From Lophium mytilinum (Eukaryota > Ascomycota > Dothideomycetes > Mytilinidiales > Mytilinidiaceae), in contig MU004194.1 of assembly GCA_010093605.1 (NCBI GenBank), positions 1,407,900 to 1,471,899 of the forward strand: a stretch of DNA of 64,000 bases, given 5' to 3'. The position numbers were made by a program, and so were the translations under genes. Positions 22,501 through 33,149 of the stretch are shown piece by piece (the stretch's first letter is position 1; every line of letters begins with the position of its first letter). The notes under the pieces are model-generated. The model searched no databases. It had not been told where the DNA came from and saw only the letters and a list, made by a program, of their open reading frames with translations.

Positions 22501-24388
22501 CAAAGTCTCTGATACCGGAAAAGGAATCTCCCCAGAATATATGAGGAATAAGCTATTCACGCCTTTCGCCCAAGAAAGCAATATGAATCCAGGCACGGGG
22601 CTTGGCCTCTCTCTTGTCAAAGGCATCGTCAACATGCTCCAAGGCGAGATCAACGTCAAGTCTACAGTTGGAGTTGGTACAGTTGTAGAGATCAGATTAC
22701 CCATGAATCACGCGCAAATGAACTCAACAACCCCTAGCTCATCTGGCAGCAGTCTAGAACGCGCAAAAGATGACAGCATACCGTTCTGTCGGGCGGAAGC
22801 CGAGGACAAGACGGTGGCTCTTTTTAGAAACTCCTCGAGTACTAAGTCCAGTGAGCAATCCAAGGCTACCAAACTTCAGAGTCAAACCTTGGCCAACTAC
22901 TTCCGGAATTGGTTCGGGTTTGCCGATGTCACGGAGTGGGTAGCTGGATCCACAGCTCATGTCGTCGCTGTTGAAGAGACCGATCTTGAAGCTCTATTGA
23001 AAGAGGTTAATAGCACAGTAAGTTCTTCAATCGCCCACTCGCTTTATAAGCGCATTGCACAAGCAGTTGTACATTTGACGACGTGTTCTTCATTGCTCTG
23101 CTGGGTTGAGTCTTTCAAAGCTGACAGCCTTTGGCAGACAAACTCTAGCCCGAAACCTATGATAATCGTGTTCTGTGGAAATGCGTCTAGGCTCGCGTTA
23201 ACTAGAGACTATTCGAACGCTGGTGTAATCATTGAGTTTCTTTGTGTCCCACTAGGACCATACAAGGTGAGAAACCCCGATCTCGTTCCCTCTCCCGTCA
23301 CTAATGGTGGACAGCTCGCCCGTACTCTTCGACTGGAGTTCGAGGCGTACAACAGATTGAATTCATCGGACACAACGCGAGAGGACCCACCCTCAGAGTC
23401 CGTGGAAAACCTAGCGTCAGCAATGGAGCATGTTACTCTCAAATCCGATAACCCCAACATTCCAGATATTCAATTACTGGTGAATGGAGGCATTATCGCA
23501 AACTTGGCATCAAACAATGCGAACATGGCTCTAGGCTCACCGCGCAGTGAGAAAAGGTCAGACGTGAAAGAAGAGGAGACGTTTCCGTTTCCGTCTGATG
23601 CACTCGCAAACAACCTGCATAGTCCGGCTCCGAAATCGTTGTCAGACATCATCGATAGGCCTATATCTACGATAGACCATCGGCGGCCCAACCTTGGAGC
23701 TCGGAGAACCATATCACCTACGCGGTCAGAGCTTGCAGCTCGAGAACCTGAACCTACACTGCCGATGACGGGAGCTGGTGCGCTTACCAGTACGCCGGAC
23801 ATACCGCTGATCACTCCTATTCCTTCCTCAACTGAATCACGTCCACCTCGTCTGCTTCTAGTGGATGGTAAGTCCTGGGTCAGATTCATGGCTGCGACTG
23901 CCCTCCGAGAAACAGCCTACTGACTCCACTTGGTAGACAACCCCGTGAATCTTCGCCTCCTTAATACCTTCATGCGCAAGCGAAAATACCAGAACGTCGT
24001 CTCAGCCGAAGACGGTGAGCAGGCCGTCGCCGCATTCCGCACCGGCATCATGCGCTCCCCGCCAGAACCGCCCGATATCATCTTCATGGACATCAGCATG
24101 CCCATACTCGATGGGTTTGCAGCGACGCGTCAAATCCGTGAAATCGAACGCGAACTGGCAGAGAACTCAGGCCCGATGGAAACAGTGCCCCCGAGTTTGG
24201 TGATTGCCCTGACCGGGTTGGCATCCGGAAGAGACCAGAGCGAGGCATTTATCAGCGGATTTGATCTCTACATGACAAAGCCGGTCAGCTTTCGAGAAGT
24301 GGGTCGGCTGCTTGATAATTGGCAGGCGCACGGGGGCGCGGCTGCAGCGAAAACACCGCATGGTAGCTTGACTGGTCCGGAGTTTTGA
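19552..24388 (+). CDS. GAF-domain hybrid histidine kinase with C-terminal receiver
   Basis: Eleven exons by my reading: 19552-19871, 19924-19933, 20018-20050, 20108-20263, 20313-21633, 21677-21941, 21996-22269, 22319-22352, 22437-23266, 23315-23867, 23937-24388; 4,248 nt, about 1,415 aa. A GAF-like sensor covers residues about 70-240 (VPKSGRLCEHTLQ, FRYYVGVPIRTKKGVNIGSL). The HisKA box is FIGSISHELRSPLHG, with ATPase boxes MNLFGNSLKYT, VSDTGKGIS and GTGLGLSLVKGI. A divergent, receiver-like segment follows (IIVFCGNAS, GPYKLARTL). The true receiver has DNPVNLRLL, the phosphoacceptor Asp in IIFMDISMPILDG and the Lys in MTKPVS. Such kinases pass signals through Ypd1 to Ssk1/Skn7. The group is not assigned. 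No membrane segment, so a cytosolic sensor. Exon 2 is only 10 nt. Confidence 0.88.
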
Positions 24389-25229
24389 GTGATTAATGAG
24401 GGAGGATTGGAGATGTCTGAATCTTCGATGTGGGAATGCGATTACGAGGTTTCAAGGATGAAGAGCTGCTCTGGCATGGGTGGCATGTCTCGGTACTATT
24501 GTCACGATTTACGAGCGACGTGGAGTTCTCGAGCTATATAGCTCTGGGTAAGGCACGGAACTGTATGCATATACAGTACAGAACCGGCTAAGGTCACTTA
24601 GAAATGGAATATCAAGGAAGTAGGCTCAATGCTTACAGATCCACAACATTGCTTGCTTCAAACGCACAGTCTTTGGACAAATTTCTAAATGTCGATCGTC
24701 ACTTCTCATGGTGCCCTAGAGTGCTGTACAAATTCGGATCTGATCCAAGCACGTGGGACGCGGGGGGGTTGCTCGAAGAGTACACGCTCCTGAGTAGCGT
24801 TATACAATGCCGGTAGCCGTTCCATGTGTACAGGTCCGTGGTGTCGAAACAAGACTCGAGTGCGTTTTGTATTCACCCGAAAGTCGCTAGCACGGAGATG
24901 GTCGTGAGCCCTGCGTTTCGAGACGGAAACTAGTGAACGCCACTCGGGTGTCCCCTAGCATCCACGTCGACCACCTGCCTCAGCTTCGATCCCCTCGCAA
25001 CGATTCAATAAGGCGACTGTGCGGCTGGGAGCCGTAGGCACGCGGGTGTAACCTGCCCCAGCACCGCCATGCTACGTTTCCGTCCCTCCTCCCCAAAGAA
25101 ACGACTAGGGCGAGTACAGATCTCTCTTTCACTTTTCGATCTGGAAGTAGCACTGAAGTCAGCATTGTAGAAGTATCTCCCCTTCCGCTTCGTCCCTAAC
25201 ACCAAAACACGTTCCCTACCCCATAACAA
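24389..25229. other. gene-free stretch, 0.8 kb
   Basis: 3' flank of the kinase and promoter of the next gene. The open frame at 24604-24816 lacks a family signature. Nothing else seen. Confidence 0.5.
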
Positions 25230-26545
25230 ATGCCAGATGATTCTATCTTGATCATGCCTCATTCCGTCCACACCTCGTTGGCCATGTCTGACCACAGGGC
25301 TTCTCTTTCGAGCTCCTCACCCTTCGTGTTCCCTCGAGCTGCTGGTGCAGAAGTGCTAGCAGGAGATTACACCATGGACGAGCGTTCACCAACCCAATCG
25401 AACTTCTCTGCTCTGGGCTCGGTGAAGTCTAATCCACCAAACTCTTCCGAGTTCGAACCACTGGTCGATCACAGCAAAATTACTCGTCATATCGTGTATG
25501 GAGCGCCTGGGGAGAAGAAGGACTCAGACACTTCAAAGCATCGTCCTCAAACTCACAAATCGAGACGACGCACTCAGTACTATGAGGAACAGTTTTCCGA
25601 ACGCTACAAGGATAGCCCGGGTTCAGTGCGTGAGCGGACTTCCAGAGATTCTCCTATCATAGCTGAGTTGCGGACCAATGTCATTGTAAGTCCGCATATC
25701 GTGATTTCGGTCCACAGCCTATTTATATTACTCACACGACCTAGATGAAAGACGAATATCCGCTCATTATGGACCTTTCCCAGACCCTAGCACATCGATA
25801 TCAGCGCCCAGATTCGTCTGTGATGGTCACACTGGAGCATTCTGCTTGTCTTCTCCTTGGAGGCACCTTCGATCCAACGTACATTCTCACTATCACTGCC
25901 CTCCCAGTCCATATCCAGCCGAGCACCAATAAACGGAATGCAGCACTTCTCCAGTCTTTCCTATTGGAGACTTTGGGCGTGCCGTCTCATCGTGGTATCA
26001 TCAAATTCCAGAGCATACCAGAAGAGAACTTGGCTATGAATGGAACAACGATTCTGGGCGAAATCGAGCGATTGGAGAAGCAGCTTGCTGAAGAAAACGG
26101 GAGTGCTCTCAAACGCACAATGACTAAAGCCTCCCGCAAATCGCTGGTTCTGAAGCCGAAACCCAGTCTGCCGACTATGGGCAGCTCTCCAACAGTCGTC
26201 AATGGCCACTCTCCCAGTTACCCACCGATGCTCACCCCTGTGCCCGTCGAGATCGATGATGCCGACGGGCCATCAAGCTTGTTGAGCGACTCGAAGCATC
26301 TCTCGGAGCTGTCATCTCCGCTGAATCGAAAGTTGAGCAAAGTTTTAATCAAAGGCAACATCCCATCTTCCCAAGCCGAAGGCACTTCGTCTAAGCGCGA
26401 CAGAGCTAGAAAGAGGCATACGGAGGCAAGGCCAGCGGGGAAGGCTACCGCACTACCCAAGGTGCCTCTGCCGCTACGAATACCAGCGGAGCCCACACCA
26501 AAGATCGGGAAGCGGAAGAGTCTCATCGCCATCTTCAAGCGGTAA
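25230..26545 (+). CDS. protein with internal MIF/tautomerase-like domain
   Basis: Two exons: 25230-25685 and 25745-26545; 1,257 nt, 418 aa. Residues about 140-260 (AELRTNVIMKDEYPLIMDLS, HRYQRPDSSVMVTLEHSACL, PTYILTITALP, RNAALLQSFLLETLGVPSHR, GIIKFQSIPEENLAMNG) match the macrophage-migration-inhibitory-factor fold. In MIF enzymes the catalytic proline is residue 1 after Met removal; here the domain is internal, so that proline cannot serve and tautomerase activity is unlikely. The N-terminus is Ser-rich; the C-terminus is basic and ends RKSLIAIFKR. ATG 25230 is the first; 25284 is an alternative start. Role unknown. Confidence 0.82.
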
Positions 26546-27170
26546 CTGTCTTTTCTGCCTTTCTGTACCTTTGACGTTGGTTAATGTTGGGATGTCAAGC
26601 TTTCCCGTTCCGCCGTCCATCCGCGCCGACAGTATTGTGTCGCTTGCATCGTCCAGGCGGTTTGGAGGTAGGAGTGAGCGCTCGTCGACTTACGGAGTGC
26701 TTTGAGTTGTATTCGATAGCACGGCTTGGAGTGTGACGGTGCGGTAGACGGTATCTGCCCTGGTGGGTTTGAATGGCTGGGTGATGGCGGCGCAGGAGCG
26801 ACTTACTGCGGCATAAGTATTGGCCTCTAGATATACCCTCATAGCGATCGATGTTGATATAGTTCTCACCAAAGCTCAATATCTAATCTAGTCTATTAGA
26901 GCTATGTGGTGCTTTACGAAAGGGTTTCAAGATTGTCGCCGAGTGCGAAAACCTCTTGCATATCAAGCAGAGTGCAGTAATATCACCCACGATTGCTTCA
27001 CTTCGTCAAATTAACTCACTCCCCGAATAAACGCTCTTGTTCACAAGATGCAAGTGAAGGCTGATACCACCTTCACGGCTTACCACCTGATACTTAGGAT
27101 TGCCGAGTTGTCGACTCTGATGACACGCACGTACACGAATTGCCACGTCTAAGGATGGAGTACCTTATGG
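26546..27170. other. gene-free stretch
   Basis: No supported gene. Minus-strand frames at 26595-26879 are short and lack signatures. Confidence 0.5.
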
Positions 27171-27179
27171 CTATATAAG
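27171..27179 (+). promoter_or_regulatory. TATA box before the gene at 27461
   Basis: CTATATAAG is a full-consensus TATA box. Transcription should start some 30-100 bp downstream, leaving a leader of about 200-250 nt before the first ATG at 27461. Confidence 0.55.
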
Positions 27180-27460
27180 AAGCCCAAGCATCAGTATAGA
27201 CCTTCTTGTCCTTAACATCATCCTCAACATTTCTCTATCGCTACTCACGTAAATCAAACCCAAATCAACGAGCCACAGTTCCAGCTATCCTGGAAGTCAT
27301 CATTCAAACCATCATTACTACTCTTACTCAAACTATCCTCTACACCACGGTCCAAGCCACAGTCGCAACCATCACCCAAGCAATCACCCAAGCAATCATC
27401 TCCGCCATCACCCAACCCACCACCCAAACCCCAACACCCTCCCCGCCAACTCTTCAAACA

Positions 27461-28036
27461 ATGTCTTCCTCCAACTCCCCCGCCCCCAACTCCTCCTCCC
27501 GAATCCCACCCCACACCTGCACTTGCAGCACCTGCGCCACGCCCCTCCCCCATCCCCCCTCGCCCCTCAACCCCTACAACCCCTCCGCCCACAAACTCGG
27601 CTACCACATCCTCCTCCACCGCCTCCCCGTCTCGGAGCGCTCCCTCGCCAAACCCCCCCTCGACGCCCTACTCTCTATCTACGCCAGCTCCGGCCTGCAG
27701 TCCGCTCCTGGGGTCGAAGCGTACAGGTCCTTCGACGCGGCGCTGACGGCGCTGCGCATCCGGCGCGTGGTGGCGCGGAAGACGGGGTGCTGTTTGCGCG
27801 TTAGTAGGGTGGACGGGGTTGTGTTTGAGGTGAGTGTGCCTATTCCTGTTTCCTGTTTTGTGAAGGGAGGAGGGGGGCTGACGATTGCGGTTTAGTTGCC
27901 GACGCAGAAGTGGATGCGGCAGCATGGGTTGCGGGAGGATGAGCTGGCGGAGACGGAGGTTAGGGCGGATTTGGTGAATGGGATGGCGGAGGCGACGGAG
28001 GAGACGCTGATGCGGGAGGCTGAGAAGCAGGCTTAG
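27461..28036 (+). CDS. small unknown protein, Pro-rich N-terminus
   Basis: Two exons: 27461-27829 and 27896-28036; 510 nt, 169 aa. Residues 1-45 are Ser/Pro-rich with CTCSTCATPLPH, a possible metal-binding CxCxxC. Residues about 50-120 look folded (HKLGYHILLHRLPVSERSLA, LDALLSIYASSGL, ALTALRIRRVVARKTGCCLR). The C-terminus is acidic and helical, ending LMREAEKQA. I do not recognise the family. The ATG is the first in the transcript as predicted from the TATA box. The frame is open for a further 85 codons upstream without any ATG, down to about 27206. Splice sites GTGAGT/TTTAG are standard, and skipping the intron gives a Gly-rich chance tail. Confidence 0.65.
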
Positions 28037-28690
28037 GATGAGATTGAGAGGAAGATTGAGAGGGAGGTGAAGATGCGAAGGGAAGAGACTGAGGAGCGGG
28101 AGTAGATATAGTTGGTTGAGTGGGATTTTGGGGGAGGCGAAGGCGGTTAGACTAGGTTGGTAAGGGGCTTATGTGGTATCTGAAAGGTGTTGGATTATAT
28201 TGATGCTTTACTGATGCATTCTTCTCGATGTGTGCGGTTTTGCTAATCGGAGACGTTCTTGAAGCTCTCCTGGAAGTCCGGTTTATGGCCCTGTTCTTCA
28301 CCATCAATCCCGGAGACTGGCAATCAGACCTTCGAGTCCTACCTTTTGGTTGTGATCCACCACCCAGGGGTCTTTTAGTACTGTATCCGACTCGTCAACA
28401 GCCTTATGACCACGACCGGTTCTGGAGCTACATTTACACCATTTCTGATTTCCATTCCAAATCCGGTGTCTTCTGTCGTCGACCCTGTATCAGATCCTGA
28501 GTTCTGGGATAGGTTTCTACGAAGCTGACTGACAATGACGCCTTCTACTTTCAACACTTTTGAGGCTGCCAAGAGTTTCCTAGTTGAGCTTATGGGTGAG
28601 TCTTTCGTGACAGCATTGAGAATGTTTGTTTCCGGCATCCAGTCATTGCTGGTAGGTTTGATACTATACCACTATTATGATAGAGAGAAT
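28037..28690. other. convergent intergenic segment
   Basis: 3' flanks of the plus-strand gene ending at 28036 and the minus-strand SWC5. A frame at 28228-28500 begins with ATG but has no family features; left out as a gene. Confidence 0.5.
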
Positions 28691-29858
28691 CTACGCTTTC
28701 GCCTTTCCTTTTGCTCCTTCTCTCGCCCTCCTCCTCTCTTCCTCCTCTTTGGCGTCCACATTCGCCAAGAATGCCATTCGTTCTGCATAATTGGCCTTCG
28801 CCTTCCCGTACTCATCCAAATCGTCTGCCAGACCCTCCTTGTCCACAAATCCTGTCCAATCCAGCCGTGTCTTATCCACCACATTGAGTTTCTTGACCTT
28901 CTCAGGGGGCAGCATAGATTTTGCGACGGCGGGCGTAGGCGCGTTTTCTTGGCCGACAGTCGTGCTCTTGCGGGGCCAGGTAAGCTGGCGATCGGGGGGA
29001 AGGCTCTTGACATAGCCAGCGGGGTTGGGCTCAAAGCGAAAGGGTCGACGAAGAGGGCGGCGGATAGTGTCGGGTTCTGGCGCTGCCGATTGGTCTGCGG
29101 ATTCAGCGTCTGTCTCTGCAGTAGGTTCTTCTGGTGGTATGGGAGGCGACTCCACGATCGTCCAGCCGTCTTTAATGTATTGATGATGAGCTGCGGAGCC
29201 CTTACGGACACGCTTCTCAAATGTATCGGTTTGGCCTGCGTGCTTGGCCACGAGCTTGAGGGTTATGAATTCGTCGCTGGGACCATCCACTTTTTGAGGT
29301 CCAGTTCCGGCATCTTCTCCTTTCTTGGGAGCCCCATCTTGTGTTTCTGCCCCGGGGACAGAGGTTTGAGGTTTGAGGGGGGCAGCGAGCATCTGCGACC
29401 ATAGCGCATCGACGTCCACCGTTGCGCCATCTGTCCTAGCCAGCGGTCGCCGCTCTATCTTTCTATAGAATTGCGTCAGCAAATTCGTCCAATAATGGAT
29501 GTTGACCGTATGCCACTCACTCCACCCTCCTCTGTGCCCTAGTCTTCACCAATCCGCCTTCTCCGCCCTCGTCGTCCGACAGAAGTATATCGTCGTCGTC
29601 TGCCTTGCCGGTCTTCCTCTTCGCGCGCCGGCTCTTCGCCGCCTGTATCGTAACCTCATCCCCAGAGTCGAACTCGGCACGGGACGGTGCTTTTCGCTTG
29701 CGCTTCCGCGATACAGGCTTGGTGGCCGCGGGGGTGGGTTCGTCTTCATCGGAGGTGGAGGATTCGTCGGCGACGGGAGCGGTGGCGGGATTGAAGTCTT
29801 CATCGGAGGATTCGTGGTACTGTTCGTCGGCCTCGGGCGAGAGCGGTTGTTGGGACAT
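28691..29858 (-). CDS. SWC5: SWR1-complex subunit Swc5 (BCNT domain)
   Basis: Two exons: 29858-29521 and 29462-28691; 1,110 nt, 369 aa. The N-terminal third is acidic and disordered (ESSDEDFNPA, SDEDEPTPA) with a nuclear-localisation-like RKRKRKAP. The middle has FITLKLVAKHAGQTDTFEKR. The C-terminal BCNT domain is clear: KLNVVDKTRLDWTGFVDKEG, LDEYGKAKANYAERMAFLAN. Swc5 helps the SWR1 complex swap H2A for H2A.Z in nucleosomes. The acidic N-terminus is the known histone-binding part. Its promoter faces the empty region to the right. Confidence 0.93.
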
Positions 29859-31276
29859 TATGGCAATTTGTGGTGTTGAGTTGCAGCTGGAAAGCTCGAG
29901 GCACGTCACGGTAGAAATGTTGATCGCGCCAAACTTCGACGCGATCCCTGCTAGTATACCCCACGTTTTTACCTTAGGGTGGATGTCTCCTTCACCAAAC
30001 CACAAAAACTCGTTCCTCTTAACATATTAACACCGGAACAATGCAGACCGCACTTCGTGTTGATTAGACTTTGAATGGTAAAGCTCCAGGCGTATGGGCT
30101 TGGCGCCCCCATCGACGACCTTGGCTACGACTTCATCTCTGGCGACGTCGCGACGTCTTTCTGAGCAGCAGTCTAGTCATTTCCTGGGAAAGGTTTTCTG
30201 AAGCTCCGCGGATAGATAGTTGATGTCACCGAGACGCTTCCCGAATACACAAATTCCCCAACGCCAAAGCTTGACAGCGAGCTAGCATGGCACGACGAAG
30301 CGTGTATGGACCGCGAATCTCGATCTTTGGTTACGATCATTCAGGCCATCACAACCTTCTAGTCTTGGGTGCAACTTGCGTAAAGATCACAAATATATCC
30401 GACTCGGGAATCCGTCAACGATGCACTTTTTCAGACGCTTGTGTTGTGGACTAGCTGGACCAGGAACTTGTAACTCGGATATCTTCGCAGGAATTTTTCG
30501 CGATCGGATCAACATCCTCATGACAAATGTCCCTAATCGAGGATGCGGTATACCTGCCCTTACGCGCTGAATACAGGACCTGCCAGATCTTGAAAGCCGG
30601 CGCAGGTGGTATGCATCAAACGGCTTGGGAGCACCCGAGACGGTTAAAGAGGATCTGATTTCTGCTCCCAATACAGGCTACCCTTGCCGAGATCTTCCAT
30701 CGCGTTGTTAATATGTATATGTAGGTAGGTAGGACGAATGTAAAATCCCGGAGTTCAATTCTCGTGGCTTCACTATGGAGTAGGTATAGGCTCGTGATCT
30801 ACAATAACTTGTTGATAGAAATCTACACTTGTTTACCGCCGCATGAGGAGGCTCAGAGTATTATCAGCACTCTAAAGCAGAGACCAGTTCGGCATTTTGG
30901 ATCACCAGTGAATTCACGAGGCTACACCACACAATGGCAACATGGCGTACGCGGATTGGAAGCGTATGCGCTACGCTAGGTTTCTAATAGTACGTGGAAG
31001 CCCTATAAGTAATGATAGGGAAGTGTACGGATATCTATGGCAAGTCACTGTATCTATATTCTCATCATCTGTTCTATTCCATTCAAGAAACCGGACCTCT
31101 CCATTGTGAGCACGCAAATGGCTCACGAATCAACAGCCCCCGCTCCCACTCCAGCACCCCCCTTACAATTCCCGTGCTTTCGCCAGGCTTGCACTATTTC
31201 AGCAGCAGACTGCATCGCAGATGCGTTCCTCGCCCACCGCGATCCTCCGACCGCATGGATTCGCTCTTCTCCCTCT
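29859..31276. other. gene-free stretch, 1.4 kb
   Basis: SWC5 promoter at the left, then AT-rich sequence with many stops in every frame. No tRNA, repeat or family-bearing frame found. The 3' flank of the minus-strand gene at 31277 is at the right. Confidence 0.5.
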
Positions 31277-31906
31277 TCACCAAAACTGTGGCCACGGACC
31301 CTCCCCACCGCCACGCCCGTGGTAGGCGTTAAATCGGTCGAAACGCGCATCATTCATTCGTGGGAATTCACCCACTTGGCTCATCTCGGAAGAACCAGAA
31401 TCTGAAGTCTGCGCGGTGGTAGAACACTGCATCACCTCGAGCTCTTCCTCATATCTTTGGATTTGCTCTTGCATTGCTTGGATTTGCTGCCGGTGCTCCT
31501 GTTCCTGGTTACGGAGCCTCTGGTTCTCGTTTCGCATCTCTCTAGCACGCGCTCGAATAGCACGGAAGTGGCGGGTGTTGTGCATGGCTTCGTTCACCAA
31601 AAAGCCATCGAGGAAGGTCGGTATCGGTACTGGGGTATAGTCTTCAGGTCGGGCTAAGTTGACGGCGTGAAGAGCAGGGAGATGGGGCTGGGTGCGATTT
31701 GAGTTGTCCGGTGGTGGTGGTGTGGGCCGGGGCGGGGGACGGGGACGAGGGCGTGGTGGAGGCGGCGGTTGATGCTTGCCGCGAGAGTAACGTGGTGCGG
31801 TGAGTTGGGGTAGGGCATGGTAGATGATGAAGAGAAAGGCTAGGAGAAAGGAGACCAGGGCATAGAAGGATGGTGGGTAGGTTGGGAGGGATGAGGGGAG
31901 AGGCAT
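31277..31906 (-). CDS. single-pass membrane protein with coiled coil (paralogue A)
   Basis: Single exon, 209 aa. The true start is ATG 31906; two codons upstream the frame opens with GTG. A membrane helix spans about 13-34 (SFYALVSFLLAFLFIIYHAL), followed by TAPRYSRGKHQ and a long Pro/Arg stretch. A coiled coil covers about 110-160 (REMRNENQRLRNQEQEHRQQ). The C-terminus is Gly-rich and ends GPWPQFW. It is clearly a paralogue of the gene at 32268-33149: shared PPSxYxLxSFxLAxxFIIY helix, APRYxR, and LVxEAM before the coiled coil. No known family. The short N-terminus before the helix suggests a signal-anchor protein with most of the chain on one side. Confidence 0.68.
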   Translation of the reverse strand: MPLPSSLPTYPPSFYALVSFLLAFLFIIYHALPQLTAPRYSRGKHQPPPPPRPRPRPPPRPTPPPPDNSNRTQPHLPALHAVNLARPEDYTPVPIPTFLDGFLVNEAMHNTRHFRAIRARAREMRNENQRLRNQEQEHRQQIQAMQEQIQRYEEELEVMQCSTTAQTSDSGSSEMSQVGEFPRMNDARFDRFNAYHGRGGGEGPWPQFW

Positions 31907-32267
31907 GGTCACGCCTGTCGGGACGGTAGGTTTGAAGAAAATGGAGCGAGTTGGATGGCGGAAAGGAGATGGAGTGGGGTGTCGAGATATATGAGTCGAA
32001 ACTTGATGGCCGTTTGTAAGTGTGTGCTGGCTTCATCTTTACGCTATCTCACCAATGCGTTGGACATGGTAATTGAAAGGCAAACCAGGAGCGCATCATG
32101 ATCTGGCTTAAGGAAATGTGGACGGCAAAGCACTTGTGCGAACAGTGATGATTAGTTAGGTATGTGATCTACTTATATTCCGTTCGTATCCTGTACCATC
32201 AATCTACGCATACAGAGGCTAGCGAAATTACGCGTTGCGATGGTCTTCAGCTCTTCCCTTTCCGTTT
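31907..32267. promoter_or_regulatory. promoter of paralogue A, similar to that of paralogue B
   Basis: TGTGTGCTGGCTT at about 32021-32033 recurs at about 33252-33264, 115 and 103 bp upstream of the two starts, with further resemblance beyond it (GGCAAAC blocks at about 32089 and 33308). The duplicated unit therefore includes promoter sequence. Confidence 0.5.
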
Positions 32268-33149
32268 CTACCTATCTCTAACACCCCGACGCGCTTGCGC
32301 CTCTCGTCCTCGCCCATGGAGCCCTTCAAATACATCCTCCCCATCCCAGCCAAATTCATCCTGTCCATTCCTGTAAAGCCTTTCTCTCAGCTCGTCCTCT
32401 CTCTCCGGATCCGCCGCTCTCTCCAAGCTCGCCTGTCTCTTCAGCTCCTTCTCTTCTTTCCTTTTCCGGTCCCGCTTAATAAAATCTCTCGTCGTGGACC
32501 CGAATGCAGCATCCCTCAGCATCACTGGTCTTACCACTATCGGCGAAGATCCCCCAATAGTGCTATCGAAGCTAGCATCGGTGTCCGTAGCAAAAGACCC
32601 ATAGGGACTGCACACCCCCACGCCGGAGTAAGTGTTATAGGGATGAGGCAGTCCAGCACCGGTCGCCTGCATCAACGTCACGGGACACGTTGAAGGCTCT
32701 CGCTCCCTCCGAAGCTCTTCAATGAGAACACGGGTCTTCTCGTCCTGCTTCTGGGCATGGCTTCTAAGCACCTGCTGCTGCGCGGCCACCTCCTCGAATT
32801 GCCGCGCACACATTGCCTCGAGGACGAGAAGGCGCTCGAATAAGGCGGGCGCTAGTGGTGCGGCATCGCGCGCACGAAAGACGTCAGGCAAGTTGGTATT
32901 TGTAGTAGCAGCATTGTTCGACAAGGCTGTGTTTAAGGTGCGGCCTGTGTTGACTGGGCTTAGGGGACGGGGCAAAGGACGTCGGATATTACGAAGGGGC
33001 GGGGAAGAGGGTCGCGTGCCTCGGCGAGTATAACGCGGTGCGGTGCGGAGAGGGAAGTTTTGGTAGATGATGAAAATGAGAGCGAGGAAGAACGAGATGA
33101 GAACGTAAAGGGATGGAGGGAAAGAGTCTGGGCTGGAGGATGGGGACAT
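32268..33149 (-). CDS. single-pass membrane protein with coiled coil (paralogue B)
   Basis: Single exon, 293 aa, ATG at 33149. A membrane helix spans about 13-34 (PSLYVLISFFLALIFIIYQN), then APRYTRRGTRPSS and a Pro/Arg stretch. A coiled coil covers about 100-150 (LFERLLVLEAMCARQFEEVA). Unlike paralogue A it has a second charged region (DRKRKEEKELKRQASLERAA) and a short acidic tail (GWDGEDVFEGL). The C-terminal ~80 residues are absent from paralogue A. Both copies lack introns. Function unknown; the pair probably arose by local tandem duplication followed by rapid divergence outside the helix. Confidence 0.68.
   Translation of the reverse strand: MSPSSSPDSFPPSLYVLISFFLALIFIIYQNFPLRTAPRYTRRGTRPSSPPLRNIRRPLPRPLSPVNTGRTLNTALSNNAATTNTNLPDVFRARDAAPLAPALFERLLVLEAMCARQFEEVAAQQQVLRSHAQKQDEKTRVLIEELRREREPSTCPVTLMQATGAGLPHPYNTYSGVGVCSPYGSFATDTDASFDSTIGGSSPIVVRPVMLRDAAFGSTTRDFIKRDRKRKEEKELKRQASLERAADPEREDELRERLYRNGQDEFGWDGEDVFEGLHGRGREAQARRGVRDR

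Noticed and set aside
26595-26879. 94-codon minus-strand frame
   Set aside because: No ATG-supported family signature; basic, His-rich translation typical of chance.
28228-28500. 90-codon ATG-started frame between the unknown gene and SWC5
   Set aside because: No family feature and position in a convergent 3' region.
30725-30780. tRNA T-arm-like word (GGAGTTCAATTCTC)
   Set aside because: No acceptor, D or anticodon stems can be paired around it on either strand.
31907-31912. two extra N-terminal codons for membrane paralogue A
   Set aside because: The upstream codon is GTG; the ATG at 31906 aligns with the start of paralogue B.
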